This document shows positions 38,012-47,861 of a stretch of 64,000 nt of DNA, in pieces. Source of the DNA: JALYOK01 sp963840785 (GTDB lineage: Bacteria > Pseudomonadota > Gammaproteobacteria > Burkholderiales > JALYOK01); the NCBI GenBank assembly GCA_963840785.1, contig CAWJAF010000009.1, positions 92,025 through 156,024 of the forward strand. Reading direction: 5' to 3'. Made by a program: the position numbers and the translations under genes. Position 1 is the stretch's first letter. The number at the start of each line of letters is the position of its first letter. The notes under the pieces are model-generated. The model saw only the letters and a program-made list of their open reading frames with translations, ran no database searches and was not told the origin of the DNA.

Positions 38012-38986
38012 TTACGGCATCAAAACGGTTGAACCGGTAGTCTTGCGAGCTTCTAAATCTTGATGCGCTTTAACGGCGTCTTTCAACGCGTAGGTCTGGC
38101 GCACGTCGATTTTCACTTTACCTGAGCCGACCATGCCAAACAAATCGTCGGCGGATTTGACCAGGTCTTCGCGTTTGGCCATATAGGTCATCAGCGTCGG
38201 GCGCGTCACGTACAACGAACCCTTTGCTGCGAGCATGCCGGTAGGCAAATCCGGCGCATTGCCCGATGAGTTGCCGAAAACCACCATCAAGCCCAGCGGT
38301 GACAAGCAGTCCAGCGATTTCATAAAGGTATCTTTGCCGACCGAGTCGTACACCACGGGAACGCCTTTGCCGCCGGTGATTTCTTTCACTCGCGCGACAA
38401 AATCTTCGCGAGTGTAGACGATCGGATGATCGCATCCGTTGGCTTTGGCCAGTGCGGCTTTTTCGTCGGAACCGACGGTGCCGATCACCGTTGCGCCGAT
38501 CGATTTTGCCCACTGGCACAGAATCAAGCCAACGCCACCTGCGGCCGCATGGGCGAGAATCGTGTCGCCGGCTTTGACGTTATAGGTACGGCGCAACAGA
38601 TATTGCGTCGTCAATCCTTTGAGCATCATCCCCGCTGCCTGTTGATCGGTGATGCCCGCCGGTACTTTTACCAAACGATCGGCGGGGATAATCCGGACTT
38701 CGGAGTAAGCACCGGGCGGGCCACCTGCATAGGCGACGCGGTCGCCGACTTTCAGATAATCCACATCGGATGCGACCGCTTCAACGACACCGGAGCCTTC
38801 CAAGCCGATGCCACTAGGCAAGGGCAGGGGGTACAAGCCGCTGCGATGATAGGTATCGATAAAGTTCAAGCCGCAGGCGAGGTTTTTTACTCGCGCCTGG
38901 CCGGGGCCGGGCGCGCCGACTTCGACATCTTCATATTTCAGGACTTCGGGGCCGCCGACTTGATGAAAACGGATTGCTTTTGCCAT
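38012..38986 (-). CDS. NADPH:quinone reductase (zinc-independent MDR)
   Basis: 324 residues, quinone oxidoreductase branch of the medium-chain dehydrogenases. LACGLNFIDTYHRSGLYP and the nucleotide-binding LAHAAAGGVGLILCQWAK are typical of QorA; no zinc-binding cysteines of the alcohol dehydrogenase type. Start ATG 38986 (MAKAIRFHQVGGPEVL); an upstream extension lacks family similarity. Frame intact. Confidence 0.87.
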   Translation of the reverse strand: MAKAIRFHQVGGPEVLKYEDVEVGAPGPGQARVKNLACGLNFIDTYHRSGLYPLPLPSGIGLEGSGVVEAVASDVDYLKVGDRVAYAGGPPGAYSEVRIIPADRLVKVPAGITDQQAAGMMLKGLTTQYLLRRTYNVKAGDTILAHAAAGGVGLILCQWAKSIGATVIGTVGSDEKAALAKANGCDHPIVYTREDFVARVKEITGGKGVPVVYDSVGKDTFMKSLDCLSPLGLMVVFGNSSGNAPDLPTGMLAAKGSLYVTRPTLMTYMAKREDLVKSADDLFGMVGSGKVKIDVRQTYALKDAVKAHQDLEARKTTGSTVLMP

Positions 38987-39124
38987 GTTGGATATATTCC
39001 TAGGATAAGTGTTAGAGCGGTTAGCGGATAAATTGTTCAATCACTAAAAATTCGACTTGTCATTTTAGCCGCTCACAATACAGGACGCATAGGCTATGCG
39101 AGCGGAGAGCATCGAAAATAACGA

Positions 39125-39175
39125 TGTGCCACGAGGCATATGCAGAGCGGATCTCCAGGCATGCCATGCCAGGAC
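39125..39175. repeat. REP-like repeat, copy C (partial)
   Basis: Contains GTGCCACGAGGCAT and CTCCAGGCATGCCATGCC, matching pieces of the family at 50077-50140 and 55727-55792. It lies in the 220-base gap between the quinone reductase and NIPSNAP genes, in which I see nothing else. Confidence 0.5.
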
Positions 39176-39207
39176 CGACTATCCATAAGGCGCCTGGCCG
39201 ACCTTGT

Positions 39208-39522
39208 TTATTTCCCCATCAACGCCGGAATCGACTTCAAAATCCGATTTTCCATTTTGACGAAATACTGGCCTGCCTTTACGAGATACGCCTGCCACGC
39301 AGGATCGGCTTGCATCTGCGCGCGCTTTTGCTCGCGTTCGGCCATGCTTTCGTAGGCCCACATGTGCACGATGTGATTAACCGGGCCCACTTCGCCGATG
39401 AAATAGCCGAATGGTTTGCCGAGATGTTTGGTCTGCACGGCAAAGCCTTCCTTTTCGTAGAGCGCTAACAGCTCATTCATTTTTCCGCCGGCGATTTGGT
39501 AGGTGCGTTCGTCGATGATCAT
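39208..39522 (-). CDS. NIPSNAP family protein
   Basis: 104 residues, a small ferredoxin-like fold protein. IDERTYQIAGGKMNELLALYEKEG, FGYFIGEVGPVNHIVHMWAYES and WQAYLVKAGQYF follow the NIPSNAP pattern. Bacterial members often lie near oxidoreductases, as here; molecular role unknown. GGAGAA precedes the ATG. Confidence 0.85.
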   Translation of the reverse strand: MIIDERTYQIAGGKMNELLALYEKEGFAVQTKHLGKPFGYFIGEVGPVNHIVHMWAYESMAEREQKRAQMQADPAWQAYLVKAGQYFVKMENRILKSIPALMGK

Positions 39523-39541
39523 GGGTTTCTCCTAGTTAAAA

Positions 39542-40144
39542 TTAACAATTGCCTTCACGTTCCAATTTTTTGATGGCTTCTTTTTGCTCCGCGTCTTGTA
39601 ACCTTTCCGCTTCTTCAAGCAGGGCGCGGTCGGCAAACTTTACTTCGAGTTGGTTGCCGCTCGCATCACGATATTCTGTCAGGACGATCGACGTGGTCGC
39701 GTCAGACCATGTGATACTTTCGCCGCCGGAATAGATGCATTTTTTCGGGAACGTTTCGCGCTTAAATTGGTTGCCCAACATCCGTTCGAATTCAGCTTTG
39801 ACAGTGGTGAAATGATATTGCTCGAAGGTGAGCAAAATGAATTCGAGTTTGTTTTTGTAAAAAAATATGGTTGGCAGGGCGTCGGTTCCTTTGCGAAAAC
39901 GAGCCAATGTCGGAAAGGTTCTTAATACAGGATCGACCAATTCCGGTTCGACGTCGCCCCCGTTTTGCTCCCGCAAACAATCGGCGCAACGTCCCGCCGG
40001 ATCGACACCAGTGACCTTGGCAAATTCCGCTGCCGGCATCCCTAAGCTTAAGTTTCCGAAATTACGCGGAAGCGCGTCCGCTGCGAAAGCAGCCGCCATA
40101 GAAGTCACCGTGGCGACCAGGCAAATCAGCGCTTTACGCAACAC
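39542..40144 (-). CDS. Exported hypothetical protein
   Basis: 200 residues with signal peptide (MLRKALICLVATVTSMAAAFA) and a C-terminal coiled-coil-like tail (ALLEEAERLQDAEQKEAIKKLE). A CADC pair sits near residue 55 and single Cys residues lie at a later point and at the very end, so disulfides are possible in the periplasm. Family not recognised. Its start overlaps the end of the aldo/keto reductase gene by 11 bases. Confidence 0.65.
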   Translation of the reverse strand: MLRKALICLVATVTSMAAAFAADALPRNFGNLSLGMPAAEFAKVTGVDPAGRCADCLREQNGGDVEPELVDPVLRTFPTLARFRKGTDALPTIFFYKNKLEFILLTFEQYHFTTVKAEFERMLGNQFKRETFPKKCIYSGGESITWSDATTSIVLTEYRDASGNQLEVKFADRALLEEAERLQDAEQKEAIKKLEREGNC

Positions 40145-41144
40145 GCGGATTCCTTCCGGTGAGGGGATATTGCGGATCGTTATAGCCGGGCGTCGACGGG
40201 TGTCCTTCTGCGACTAAGCGATTCACCAAGGCTTCATCATCGGCGTTGAATTCATGCTTGAACACATCAAGGTATTCTTGCCATTGCTCCATGGTACGCG
40301 GGCCGGCGATGACGGAATTTACCGACTTATTGTTTAACACCCAATTTACCGCGAACTGCGAGGCTGTCATGCCGCGTTTTTCCGCATAGGCTTTGATTTC
40401 TTGCGCCAGCAACATCGACGCTTCGCGGAATTCCGTTTGCATCATGCGCTTGTCATTGCGTCCGGCTCGGCTTTCGGCAGCAGGCGCGACGCCCGGCTGG
40501 TATTTTCCGGTGAGCACGCCACGCGCGACCGGGCTGTAGGGCACGACGCCAAGGCCGAAGTGTTTGCACGCCGGCAAAATCTCGACTTCCGGCATGCGGT
40601 TCATCGCGTTGTAGTAGGGCTGACAAACAATCGGCGGCGGCACGCCGAGTTCCTTGCAGGTTTGCATGACCAGGGCGATGCGCCAGCCGCGGTAATTGCT
40701 GATGCCCCAATAACGAATCTTGCCGGCACGAACTAGATCGCCGAATGCACCGATTGTTTCGTGCAAGGGTGTGTCGGCAAAGTCCAAATGCGCGTAATAA
40801 ATATCGATATAGTCCGTGGAGAGCCGCGCCAGACTTGCCTCGCAGGCCATTAATACCCAGCGGCGATTAAGGCCGCCGTCATTGGGATCGTCGCTCATAA
40901 AATTGCCAACTTTGGTGGCAAGAATCCAGCGACTGCGCTTTTCCGTGATTAATTTTCCGGTGACGCGCTCCGACTCGCCCTTCACATAAGCATCCGCTGT
41001 GTCGATAAAATTGATGCCGGCGTCGAGACCGGAATCGACGATGCGCTTGGATTCGTTTATGTCGGTGCGATCGCCAAACAGCATCGTACCGATACAAATG
41101 GGCGAAACTTTAAGGCCGCTTGTGCCGAGTTGACGATAGTCCAT
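40134..41144 (-). CDS. Aldo/keto reductase
   Basis: 336 residues, TIM-barrel NADPH-dependent reductase. The catalytic set is visible: Asp in FIDTADAYVKG with Tyr, Lys in ILATKVGNF, His in YYAHLDFADTPL. LGTSGLKVSPICIGTM is the usual N-terminus. Closest in style to the general stress/YajO-YghZ-like group; substrate unknown. GGAGAT precedes the ATG. Confidence 0.88.
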   Translation of the reverse strand: MDYRQLGTSGLKVSPICIGTMLFGDRTDINESKRIVDSGLDAGINFIDTADAYVKGESERVTGKLITEKRSRWILATKVGNFMSDDPNDGGLNRRWVLMACEASLARLSTDYIDIYYAHLDFADTPLHETIGAFGDLVRAGKIRYWGISNYRGWRIALVMQTCKELGVPPPIVCQPYYNAMNRMPEVEILPACKHFGLGVVPYSPVARGVLTGKYQPGVAPAAESRAGRNDKRMMQTEFREASMLLAQEIKAYAEKRGMTASQFAVNWVLNNKSVNSVIAGPRTMEQWQEYLDVFKHEFNADDEALVNRLVAEGHPSTPGYNDPQYPLTGRNPRVA

Positions 41145-41217
41145 GGAATCTCCTTTTCGCTATTTTACTCGATCATGAGAAAATCTTGATTGTGGAAATT
41201 TCGATTTCGGCTGGGCA

Positions 41218-42324
41218 ATGGAAAAAATTGATTGCGTAGTGATCGGTGCCGGCGTCGTAGGATTGGCTGTAGCGCGCCGTCTTGCGCTTGCCGGACGCGA
41301 AGTAATTGTCATTGAAAAAGCCGAAGGCATCGGCACCGAAACGAGTTCGCGCAATTCCGAAGTGATCCACGCGGGGCATTACTACGCGACCGATTCGCTG
41401 AAAGCGAAATTGTGTGTCGACGGCAATCGTGCGCTGTATCAGTATTGCGCCGAGCGCCATGTACCGCACAAACGATTAAGTAAAATTATTGTCGCGACCA
41501 GCGATGACGAAATCGTGACGCTGCAAAAGTATGTGAAGCAGGGCGAGATTAATGGCGTGTGCGACCTTATCTGGCTGACTCCAGCACAGGTGCGCGAGAT
41601 GGAGCCGAACGTTCATTGCGTCGCCGCGATTCATTCCCCTTCCACGGGTTTGATCGATAGTCATGCGTTGATGCTCGCCTATCAAGGTGACTTGGAAAGC
41701 GCCGGGGGCACGGTGGTTTTTCACAGTCCCATCGAATCCGGCGAAGTGACAAGCGACGGTGTAATGCTTAACGTCGGCGGCAAAGAACCGATGACGATTC
41801 AGTGCAATCTTGTCGTCAATTGCGCGGGTTTGTACGCGCAGGATATCGCAAAAAAAATCACAGGCATTCCACCGCAAACGATACCGCCGATTTTTTACGC
41901 TATCGGCCATTATTTCACCGTCAGTGGCAAGCCGGCATTCACACGATTGATCTACCCAGTTGCGGTCGCCGGAAGTCTCGGCCTTCACGTTGCTCTTGAT
42001 CTCGCGGGTCAAGTGCGTTTCGGCCCGGACATCGAATACATCGACCGAATCGACTACAGTTTTCGCACCAGTCTGTCGACAAAATTTTACGATTCTATCC
42101 GCCGTTACTATCCCGATCTGAAGGACGATTCTTTGCAACCAGGCTACACCGGCATCCGCCCCAAACTGCACGGACCCGGTACGCCCGCCGCGGATTTCGT
42201 CGTTCAAGGCAAACGCGAACACGGCATCGATGGCCTCATCAATCTCTACGGCATCGAATCGCCGGGCCTGACATCTTCGCTCGCGATTGCCGACTACGTT
42301 CATCAACTCATCGGAAAATCAATA
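41218..42324 (+). CDS. FAD-dependent oxidoreductase, L-2-hydroxyglutarate oxidase-like
   Basis: A DAO-family flavoprotein of about 367 residues. The FAD Rossmann motif is VVIGAGVVGLAVARRL, followed by ETSSRNSEVIHAGHYY, a hallmark of L-2-hydroxyglutarate dehydrogenase (LhgO/YgaF), and the C-terminal GYTGIRPKLHGPG. The literal frame runs on without a stop into the nitroreductase gene at 42325. An extra base in the AAAA run at about 42317-42320 would hide a TAA that overlaps the nitroreductase ATG, so I end the gene there and treat the fusion as an artefact. Confidence 0.82.
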
Positions 42325-42988
42325 ATGGATTTCGAACAAGCGATCAAAGCCCGTTACAGTTGCCGCAAATTTTTGCCGCGTGAGGTTCCACGTGTAACGA
42401 TCGAGAAAATTCTAGAGATATCGCAACACACGGCATCGTGGAACAACGTGCAGCCGTGGCGTGTGTTGATCGCGAGCGGCGACTGCGGCACAAAAATTTA
42501 GCGAGGCGCTTAGTCGCTCACGTCGATAGCAGGCGGCAAACCCAATCCCGATTTTGCGTTTCCGACCGACTATCAAGGCATCGAGCGCGAGCGCCGAAAA
42601 ACCTGCGGCCTGCAGCTTTACCAAGCGGTTAAAATCACCCGCGAAGACGAAGCCGGTAAACGCAACCAATTTCTGGAAAATTTTCGTCTATTCGGCGCGC
42701 CTCATGTTGCGTTAATCACCGCGCCAACCTATCTTGGGTTTCTATGCCGCGCTAGATTGCGGCCTTTACGTCAACAGCTTCATGCTCGCTGCGAAAAGTT
42801 TGGGCATCGACACCATCGCCCAAGCGGCGATCGCGCATTACAGCGATTTCGTGCGCGAGTATTTTGGAATCGGTGACGATCGAAAACTCGTGTGCGGGGT
42901 TTCATTTGGGTATGAAGATACGACGCATCCGATTAATCAATATCGCACCGAGCGGGCAAATTTAGATGAAGTCGTGACGTGGAAATAA
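42325..42988 (+). CDS. Nitroreductase family protein (frameshifts near 42480 and 42735)
   Basis: FMN-dependent nitroreductase fold. The N-terminus MDFEQAIKARYSCRKFLP has the phosphate-contacting Arg/Ser-Arg of the family, then SWNNVQPWRVLIASG. Later pieces in other frames: TYLGFYAALDCGLYVNSFMLAA, LGIDTIAQAAIA and the C-terminal VCGVSFGYEDTTHPINQYRTER. The parts join to about 220 residues, normal length. Two or three indels break it. Substrate unknown. Confidence 0.75.
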
Positions 42989-42993
42989 ATCGG

Positions 42994-43045
42994 AAGGGTG
43001 CATTCATGCACCGGTCAAAACGTTTGGTGCATAAATGCACCCTAC
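42994..43045. repeat. Palindromic repeat, GGTGCAT/ATGCACC class
   Basis: AGGGTGCATTCATGCACC, 13-base gap, GGTGCATAAATGCACCCT. The same sequence type is found at 50144-50193, again between genes. Confidence 0.7.
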
Positions 43046-43335
43046 GATCACTCTTCGCGTTCAGTGGTCAGGTTCAACCCTCACTACTTTGGCACATTGC
43101 GATGCCGTTAGGTCAGGCGGAGTCCATTTCATTCGGCTACGCTTTCTCTCTCGCACGAAGTAAGAGAACCTTCGCCGTTGATCCTGGTGCTTGCGGCTTG
43201 CGCATTATCAGCGTCAATGAGAACCGCTAAACGAACAGTTGGCTCTTCGGCTTCAATTTTCCCGACTAATCGAGATGCTACCAATATGACTCCTGTTTTT
43301 TAGCAACGCGTTAGCAAACGTAGCCTACTTCCACT
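43046..43335. other. Intergenic region, nothing recognised
   Basis: About 290 bases between the palindrome and the end of liuD. Short open frames exist but none has a ribosome site or recognisable product. No terminator-like hairpin is evident. Confidence 0.4.
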
Positions 43336-45350
43336 CTAGGTTGCTTCAAACGCAAAAAGCGGCGCATCCGCCGCGACGATTTCGTCGACTTTGTAAAACA
43401 CTTTCTCGATTTTTCCCTCGCGCGGCGAGTGAATGGTGTGTTCCATTTTCATCGCTTCCATGATGAGTAGCGGTTGACCGTTTGCGACGATGTCGCCAAC
43501 GTGCTGACCATGACTTTCACGATGCGTCCGGGCATTAGCGCGGTGAGGCGGCCGCGGCGGATTCTTCGGCGTGTTCGAAAGCGAAGGGTTGCAGCGGCGA
43601 TGAATTCATAGCGTTCGCCATTCATGTCGACTAGGTAGTGATCTTCGTGGCGCAGCACCAGCGCGCTTGATACATTGCCATCAATGGTCAGCTTTGACTT
43701 CTTTGCTGATTTCGCCTCTGCGTTGAAACTGCATAGGATTGATCGTCGATTTCGATGCGCATAGCCATTCGCATTTCGTCGCACGCGGATTTCGCGTGTG
43801 AGGTTGGGCAAGGGATCGGCAAATAGCAGGGTCCGCACACCGCTCCGTTGAGTCGCCAACCGTTCGCGATACCCCACGGCGAATAGGGATCGTTTGACGC
43901 GAGTAATCTTGTTCGTGCGGCGATTTCATTCGCGCGCAATTGGCTGACCGCTGCAAATATCAAAGCGCGATGCGGGGCTTTTTCCGGCGCGGACTAGAAG
44001 CGAGGCGCTATGTTGCGCGATGAAATGGGTATCGATTTTTCCAGCAGAGAAATCCGGTTCGCGCGCGACTTTTGCCAAGAAATCGATATTGGTTTTGACG
44101 CCAATCACGGCCGTTTGCGCTAAGGCTGCGATCAGCTTCTGTTGCGCTTGCTGGCGATCCGCACCAAAGGCAATGAGCTTGGCGATCATCGAATCGTAGT
44201 AAATGCTGATTTCGTCGCCTTCCGACTACGCCGGTATCGACACGTACGCCATCGATATCGGTTGGGTAAGTGAAACGGTTTAGCGGCCCGATTTCAGGCA
44301 AGAATTGATTCGCGGGATTTTCCGCGCAGATGCGCACTTCGATGGCGTGGCCAGCGCGCGTAATTTGTTCTTGGCGCAGCGGCAAAGGTTCGCCGGAGGC
44401 GACGCGCAATTGCCATTCCACCAAATCCAATCCGGTGGTCATCTCCGTGATCGGATGCTCGACTTGCAAGCGCGTATTCATTTCCATAAAAAAGAATTCG
44501 CGATCTTCGCCGACGATGAATTCGATTGTTCCGGCGTTGCTGTAGTTGATCGCTTTTGCTGCGGCGACAGCAGCTTCGCCCATTTTTTTGCGCAAGTTGC
44601 GTCATCAAGAAAAGGCGAGGGCGTTTCCTCCAATACTTTTTGATGGCGGCGCTGAATCGAACATTCTCGTTCGAACAGATGCACGACATTGCCGTGGCTG
44701 TCGCCGAATACTTGAAACTCGATGTGGTGCGGGCCTTGCACGTAGCGCTCGATCAGCACGGTGTCGTCGCCAAACGAATTTTTCGCTTCGCGTTTAGCTG
44801 CTTCCAGTTGCGACAAAAAATCAGCGTGTTTTTCAACGAGACGCATGCCTTTGCCACCGCCGCCGGCGATGGCTTTGATCAGAACCGGATAGCCAATGCG
44901 TTTGGCTTCAGTTGCGAGAAAATTCGGTTCTTGCTCGTCGCCGTGATAACCCGGCACCACGGGCACGCTGGCTTTTTCCATGAGCGCTTTTGCTGCGCTT
45001 TTCGAGCCCATCGCGTCGATGCGCCTCGGCGGTTGGGCCGATGAATGCGATATCCGCTGCGTTGCACGCTCGCGCAAAATCAGCGTTCTCGGAAAGAAAA
45101 CCATAGCCCGGATGAATCGCCTCGGCGCCGGTCTTGCGCGCGACATCGAAAATGACTTCGCCGCGAAGATAAGATTCCACCGGCCGCGGGCCGCCAATGT
45201 GAAATGCTTCATCCGCTAAATTGACATGCCGCGCATGACGATCTGCATCGGAATAAACCGCGACGGTATTGAATGCCCAAGCGCTTGCAGGTTTGAATGA
45301 CGCGACAAGCAATTTCACCGCGATTGGCGATCAATATTTTTTTAAACATG
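43336..45350 (-). CDS. liuD: Methylcrotonyl-CoA carboxylase biotin-carrying subunit, many frameshifts
   Basis: Biotin carboxylase plus biotin carrier subunit that carboxylates 3-methylcrotonyl-CoA in leucine breakdown. Readable pieces: MFKKILIANRGEIACRVI at the start (ATG 45350), HPGYGFLSENADFA, IGYPVLIKAIAGGGGKGMR (the ATP-grasp Gly loop), FFMEMNTRLQVEHPITEM, and at the C-terminus the biotin site EAMKMEHTIHSP. At least eight indels interrupt it. The stop is TAG 43336-43338. Assignment to MCC rather than another acyl-CoA carboxylase rests on its neighbours liuA, liuB and liuC. Confidence 0.78.
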
Positions 45351-45352
45351 AC

Positions 45353-46139
45353 TTATTTTTTCAGCCAGCTCGGCGGGCGTTTTTCTAAGAACGCGGCCAA
45401 TCCTTCTTGGCCTTCGGGCGAAATGCGAATGTGAGCGATGCGCTCGGCGGTATCGGCAACGACGGAATCAGTCGGTGGCCGATGGGCGACTGACGCGATC
45501 AGATCCTTCGCTTCTGCTTGCGCAACGGGGCCGGGGATTATGAGCAAATCGATCATCGCTTGCACCGCTTGATCTAACTCGTTTGCGGTGACGCTGGCAT
45601 TCAACAAACCAAAATTTACTGCATCGGAAGCGTTAAATCGTTCGCCGGTCAAAAAATAGCGTCGCGCTTTTTTCTCGCCAATCGCAGCGACAACATAAGG
45701 GCTGATCACAGCAGGAATTAATCCAAGTTTCACTTCCGTTAGCGCAAATTGCGCGTCCTCCACCGCGATAGCCATATCGCAACAGGCGATCAATCCGACG
45801 CCACCGCCATAAGCCGGGCCATTCACGCGCGCGATGGTTGGCTTCGGCAAACGATTCAACGTCAGCATCAATTCGCCGAGCGCCATCGCATCATGATAAT
45901 TTTCTTCCTCGGTGAATGCGGCCATGCGCCGCATCCAATTCAGATCGGCGCCGGCGGAGAATGATTTACCTGCACCGGTAAGAACCACAACACGAATTGC
46001 TGTTGTCGGCGCCCGCTGCTTCCAACGTTTGAGTGAGTTCGAGAATGAGTTGATCGTCAAACGCGTTGTGAATATCGGGGCGATTCAGCGTGATGGTCAA
46101 TACGCCATCGCCGGATCGAGAAGTGAGCAAGTTAGACAT
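45353..46139 (-). CDS. liuC: Methylglutaconyl-CoA hydratase (enoyl-CoA hydratase family), frameshift near 46010
   Basis: Crotonase-fold enzyme expected to hydrate 3-methylglutaconyl-CoA. The start at 46139 gives MSNLLTSRSGDGVLTITLNRPDIHNAF. After a frame change near 46010 it continues with FSAGADLNWMRRM (oxyanion loop and the Gly), VNGPAYGGGVGLIACCDMA with the second oxyanion Gly, and a C-terminus ending in EKRPPSWLKK. About 262 residues. The stop lies 2 bases from the liuD start. Confidence 0.82.
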
Positions 46140-46147
46140 AGTGCTCT

Positions 46148-47755
46148 CTACATTCTAAACACGCCATAGCGCGTGTCTTCGATCAGCGCATTCATCGCCG
46201 CCGAAAGTCCTAAACCCAGCACCATGCGCGTATCGGCGGGATCGATGATGCCGTCATCCCACAAGCGCGCCGTGGCGTAGTAGGGGTGACCTTGCGTTTC
46301 ATATTGCTCGCGAATCGGCGCTTTGAATTGCTCTTCTTCGTCTTTGCTCCAAGTGCCTTTTTTCGCTTCGATGCCATCGCGCTTTACCGTCGCGAGAACC
46401 GATGCCGCTTGCTCGCCGCCCATCACCGAAATGCGCGCGTTCGGCCACATCCACAACATGCGCGGATTGTAGGCGCGGCCGCACATGCCGTAGTTTCCGG
46501 CACCGAACGAACCGCCGATGATGACGGTGAATTTCGGAACTTTTGCGCACGACACGGCGGTGACCATTTTCGCGCCATCTTTCGCGATGCCGGCATTTTC
46601 GTACTTTTTGCCGACCATGAAGCCTGTAATGTTTTGTAGAAAAACGAGTGGCACACCACGTTGATTGCACAGCTCGATGAAATGCGCGCCCTTCAATGCT
46701 GACTCAGAAAATAATATTCCGTTGTTGGCGACAATGCCGACAGGATAGCCGTGAATGTGGGCAAAACCACAGACCAACGTGTTGCCATACAACTGCTTAA
46801 ACTCATGGAATTCCGAGCCGTCGACAATGCGCGCGATGATTTCGCGAACGTCGAATGGCTGGCGCGTATCCTTCGGCACGATGCCGTAAATTTCTTCGAT
46901 CGGATAGCGCGGCTCGACGACAGTACGTACTTCCACGGGCATTGGCTTCGGGCGATTCAGATGCGAAACAATTTCGCGCGCGATGTTAAGCGCATGTGCG
47001 TCATCTTGCGCGAGATGATCGGTTACGCCGGAAGTGCGGCTGTGTACATCGCCGCCGCCCAAATCTTCAGCGCTCACCACTTCGCCGGTCGCGGCTTTTA
47101 CCAACGGTGGCCCGGCGAGAAAAATCGTACCTTGATTTTTGACGATGATCGATTCATCGCACATCGCCGGCACATAAGCGCCACCCGCCGTACAAGATCC
47201 AAGTACCACGGCGATTTGCGGAATGCCCAGCGCGGACATATTCGCTTGGTTGTAAAAAATGCGACCGAAGTGTTCTTTATCGGGAAATACTTCGTCTTGC
47301 AGCGGTAAGAACGCACCGCCGGAATCGACGAGGTAAATACACGGCAAGCGATTCTGCATCGCGATTTCTTGCGCGCGCAAATGTTTCTTCACGGTGATCG
47401 GATAATACGTGCCGCCCTTAACCGTCGCGTCGTTTGCAATCACGACAACTTCTTTGCCTTGCACGCGACCAATTCCCGCAATCATGCCTGCACAGGGCGC
47501 GTCGTTGTTGTAGAGGCCGTAAGCGGCGAGGGACGAGAATTCTAGGAATGGGCTGCCGGGATCGAGCAAGGCGAGAATACGCTCGCGTGGCAGCAGTTTT
47601 CCACGTGCCGTGTGTTTGTTGCGCGCATCAATGCCGCCGCCCTCAGCGATTTTGGCGACTTTGTCGCGCAAATCACTTACAAGGGAACGCATGGTCACTT
47701 CGTTGATGCGGAATTCTTCTGATTCGAGGTCGATTCTTGTTTTGAGAAGGGGCAT
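46148..47755 (-). CDS. liuB: Methylcrotonyl-CoA carboxylase carboxyltransferase subunit
   Basis: 535 residues, intact. Carboxyltransferase partner of the biotin subunit. RDKVAKIAEGGG, ARGKLLPRERI, GAYVPAMCDESIIVK, FLQNITGFMVGKKYE and GGSFGAGNYGMCGRAY match acyl-CoA carboxylase beta subunits of the MCC type. liuC starts 8 bases after its stop. The gap to liuA holds a palindromic repeat. Confidence 0.93.
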   Translation of the reverse strand: MPLLKTRIDLESEEFRINEVTMRSLVSDLRDKVAKIAEGGGIDARNKHTARGKLLPRERILALLDPGSPFLEFSSLAAYGLYNNDAPCAGMIAGIGRVQGKEVVVIANDATVKGGTYYPITVKKHLRAQEIAMQNRLPCIYLVDSGGAFLPLQDEVFPDKEHFGRIFYNQANMSALGIPQIAVVLGSCTAGGAYVPAMCDESIIVKNQGTIFLAGPPLVKAATGEVVSAEDLGGGDVHSRTSGVTDHLAQDDAHALNIAREIVSHLNRPKPMPVEVRTVVEPRYPIEEIYGIVPKDTRQPFDVREIIARIVDGSEFHEFKQLYGNTLVCGFAHIHGYPVGIVANNGILFSESALKGAHFIELCNQRGVPLVFLQNITGFMVGKKYENAGIAKDGAKMVTAVSCAKVPKFTVIIGGSFGAGNYGMCGRAYNPRMLWMWPNARISVMGGEQAASVLATVKRDGIEAKKGTWSKDEEEQFKAPIREQYETQGHPYYATARLWDDGIIDPADTRMVLGLGLSAAMNALIEDTRYGVFRM

Positions 47756-47789
47756 TTACGGTGACTGATCGATGGCTTCATTGGCAGGC

Positions 47790-47860
47790 TGGATCAAGGC
47801 GCGCAGCGCTGGATCCACCGTTAAGAAAATGGTGGATCCGCTGCGCTTGATCCACCCTAC
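47790..47860. repeat. Palindromic repeat between liuA and liuB
   Basis: GGATCAAGGCGCGCAGCGC and GGATCCACC are repeated in inverted order (GGTGGATCC, GCTGCGCTTGATCC) around an 11-base loop. Belongs to a GTGGATCC-type intergenic palindrome class common in proteobacteria. Confidence 0.65.
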
Positions 47861-47861
47861 A

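Noticed and set aside
42979..43230. Plus-strand frame of 83 codons after the nitroreductase
   Set aside because: Begins in a palindromic repeat and has no ribosome site or recognisable product.
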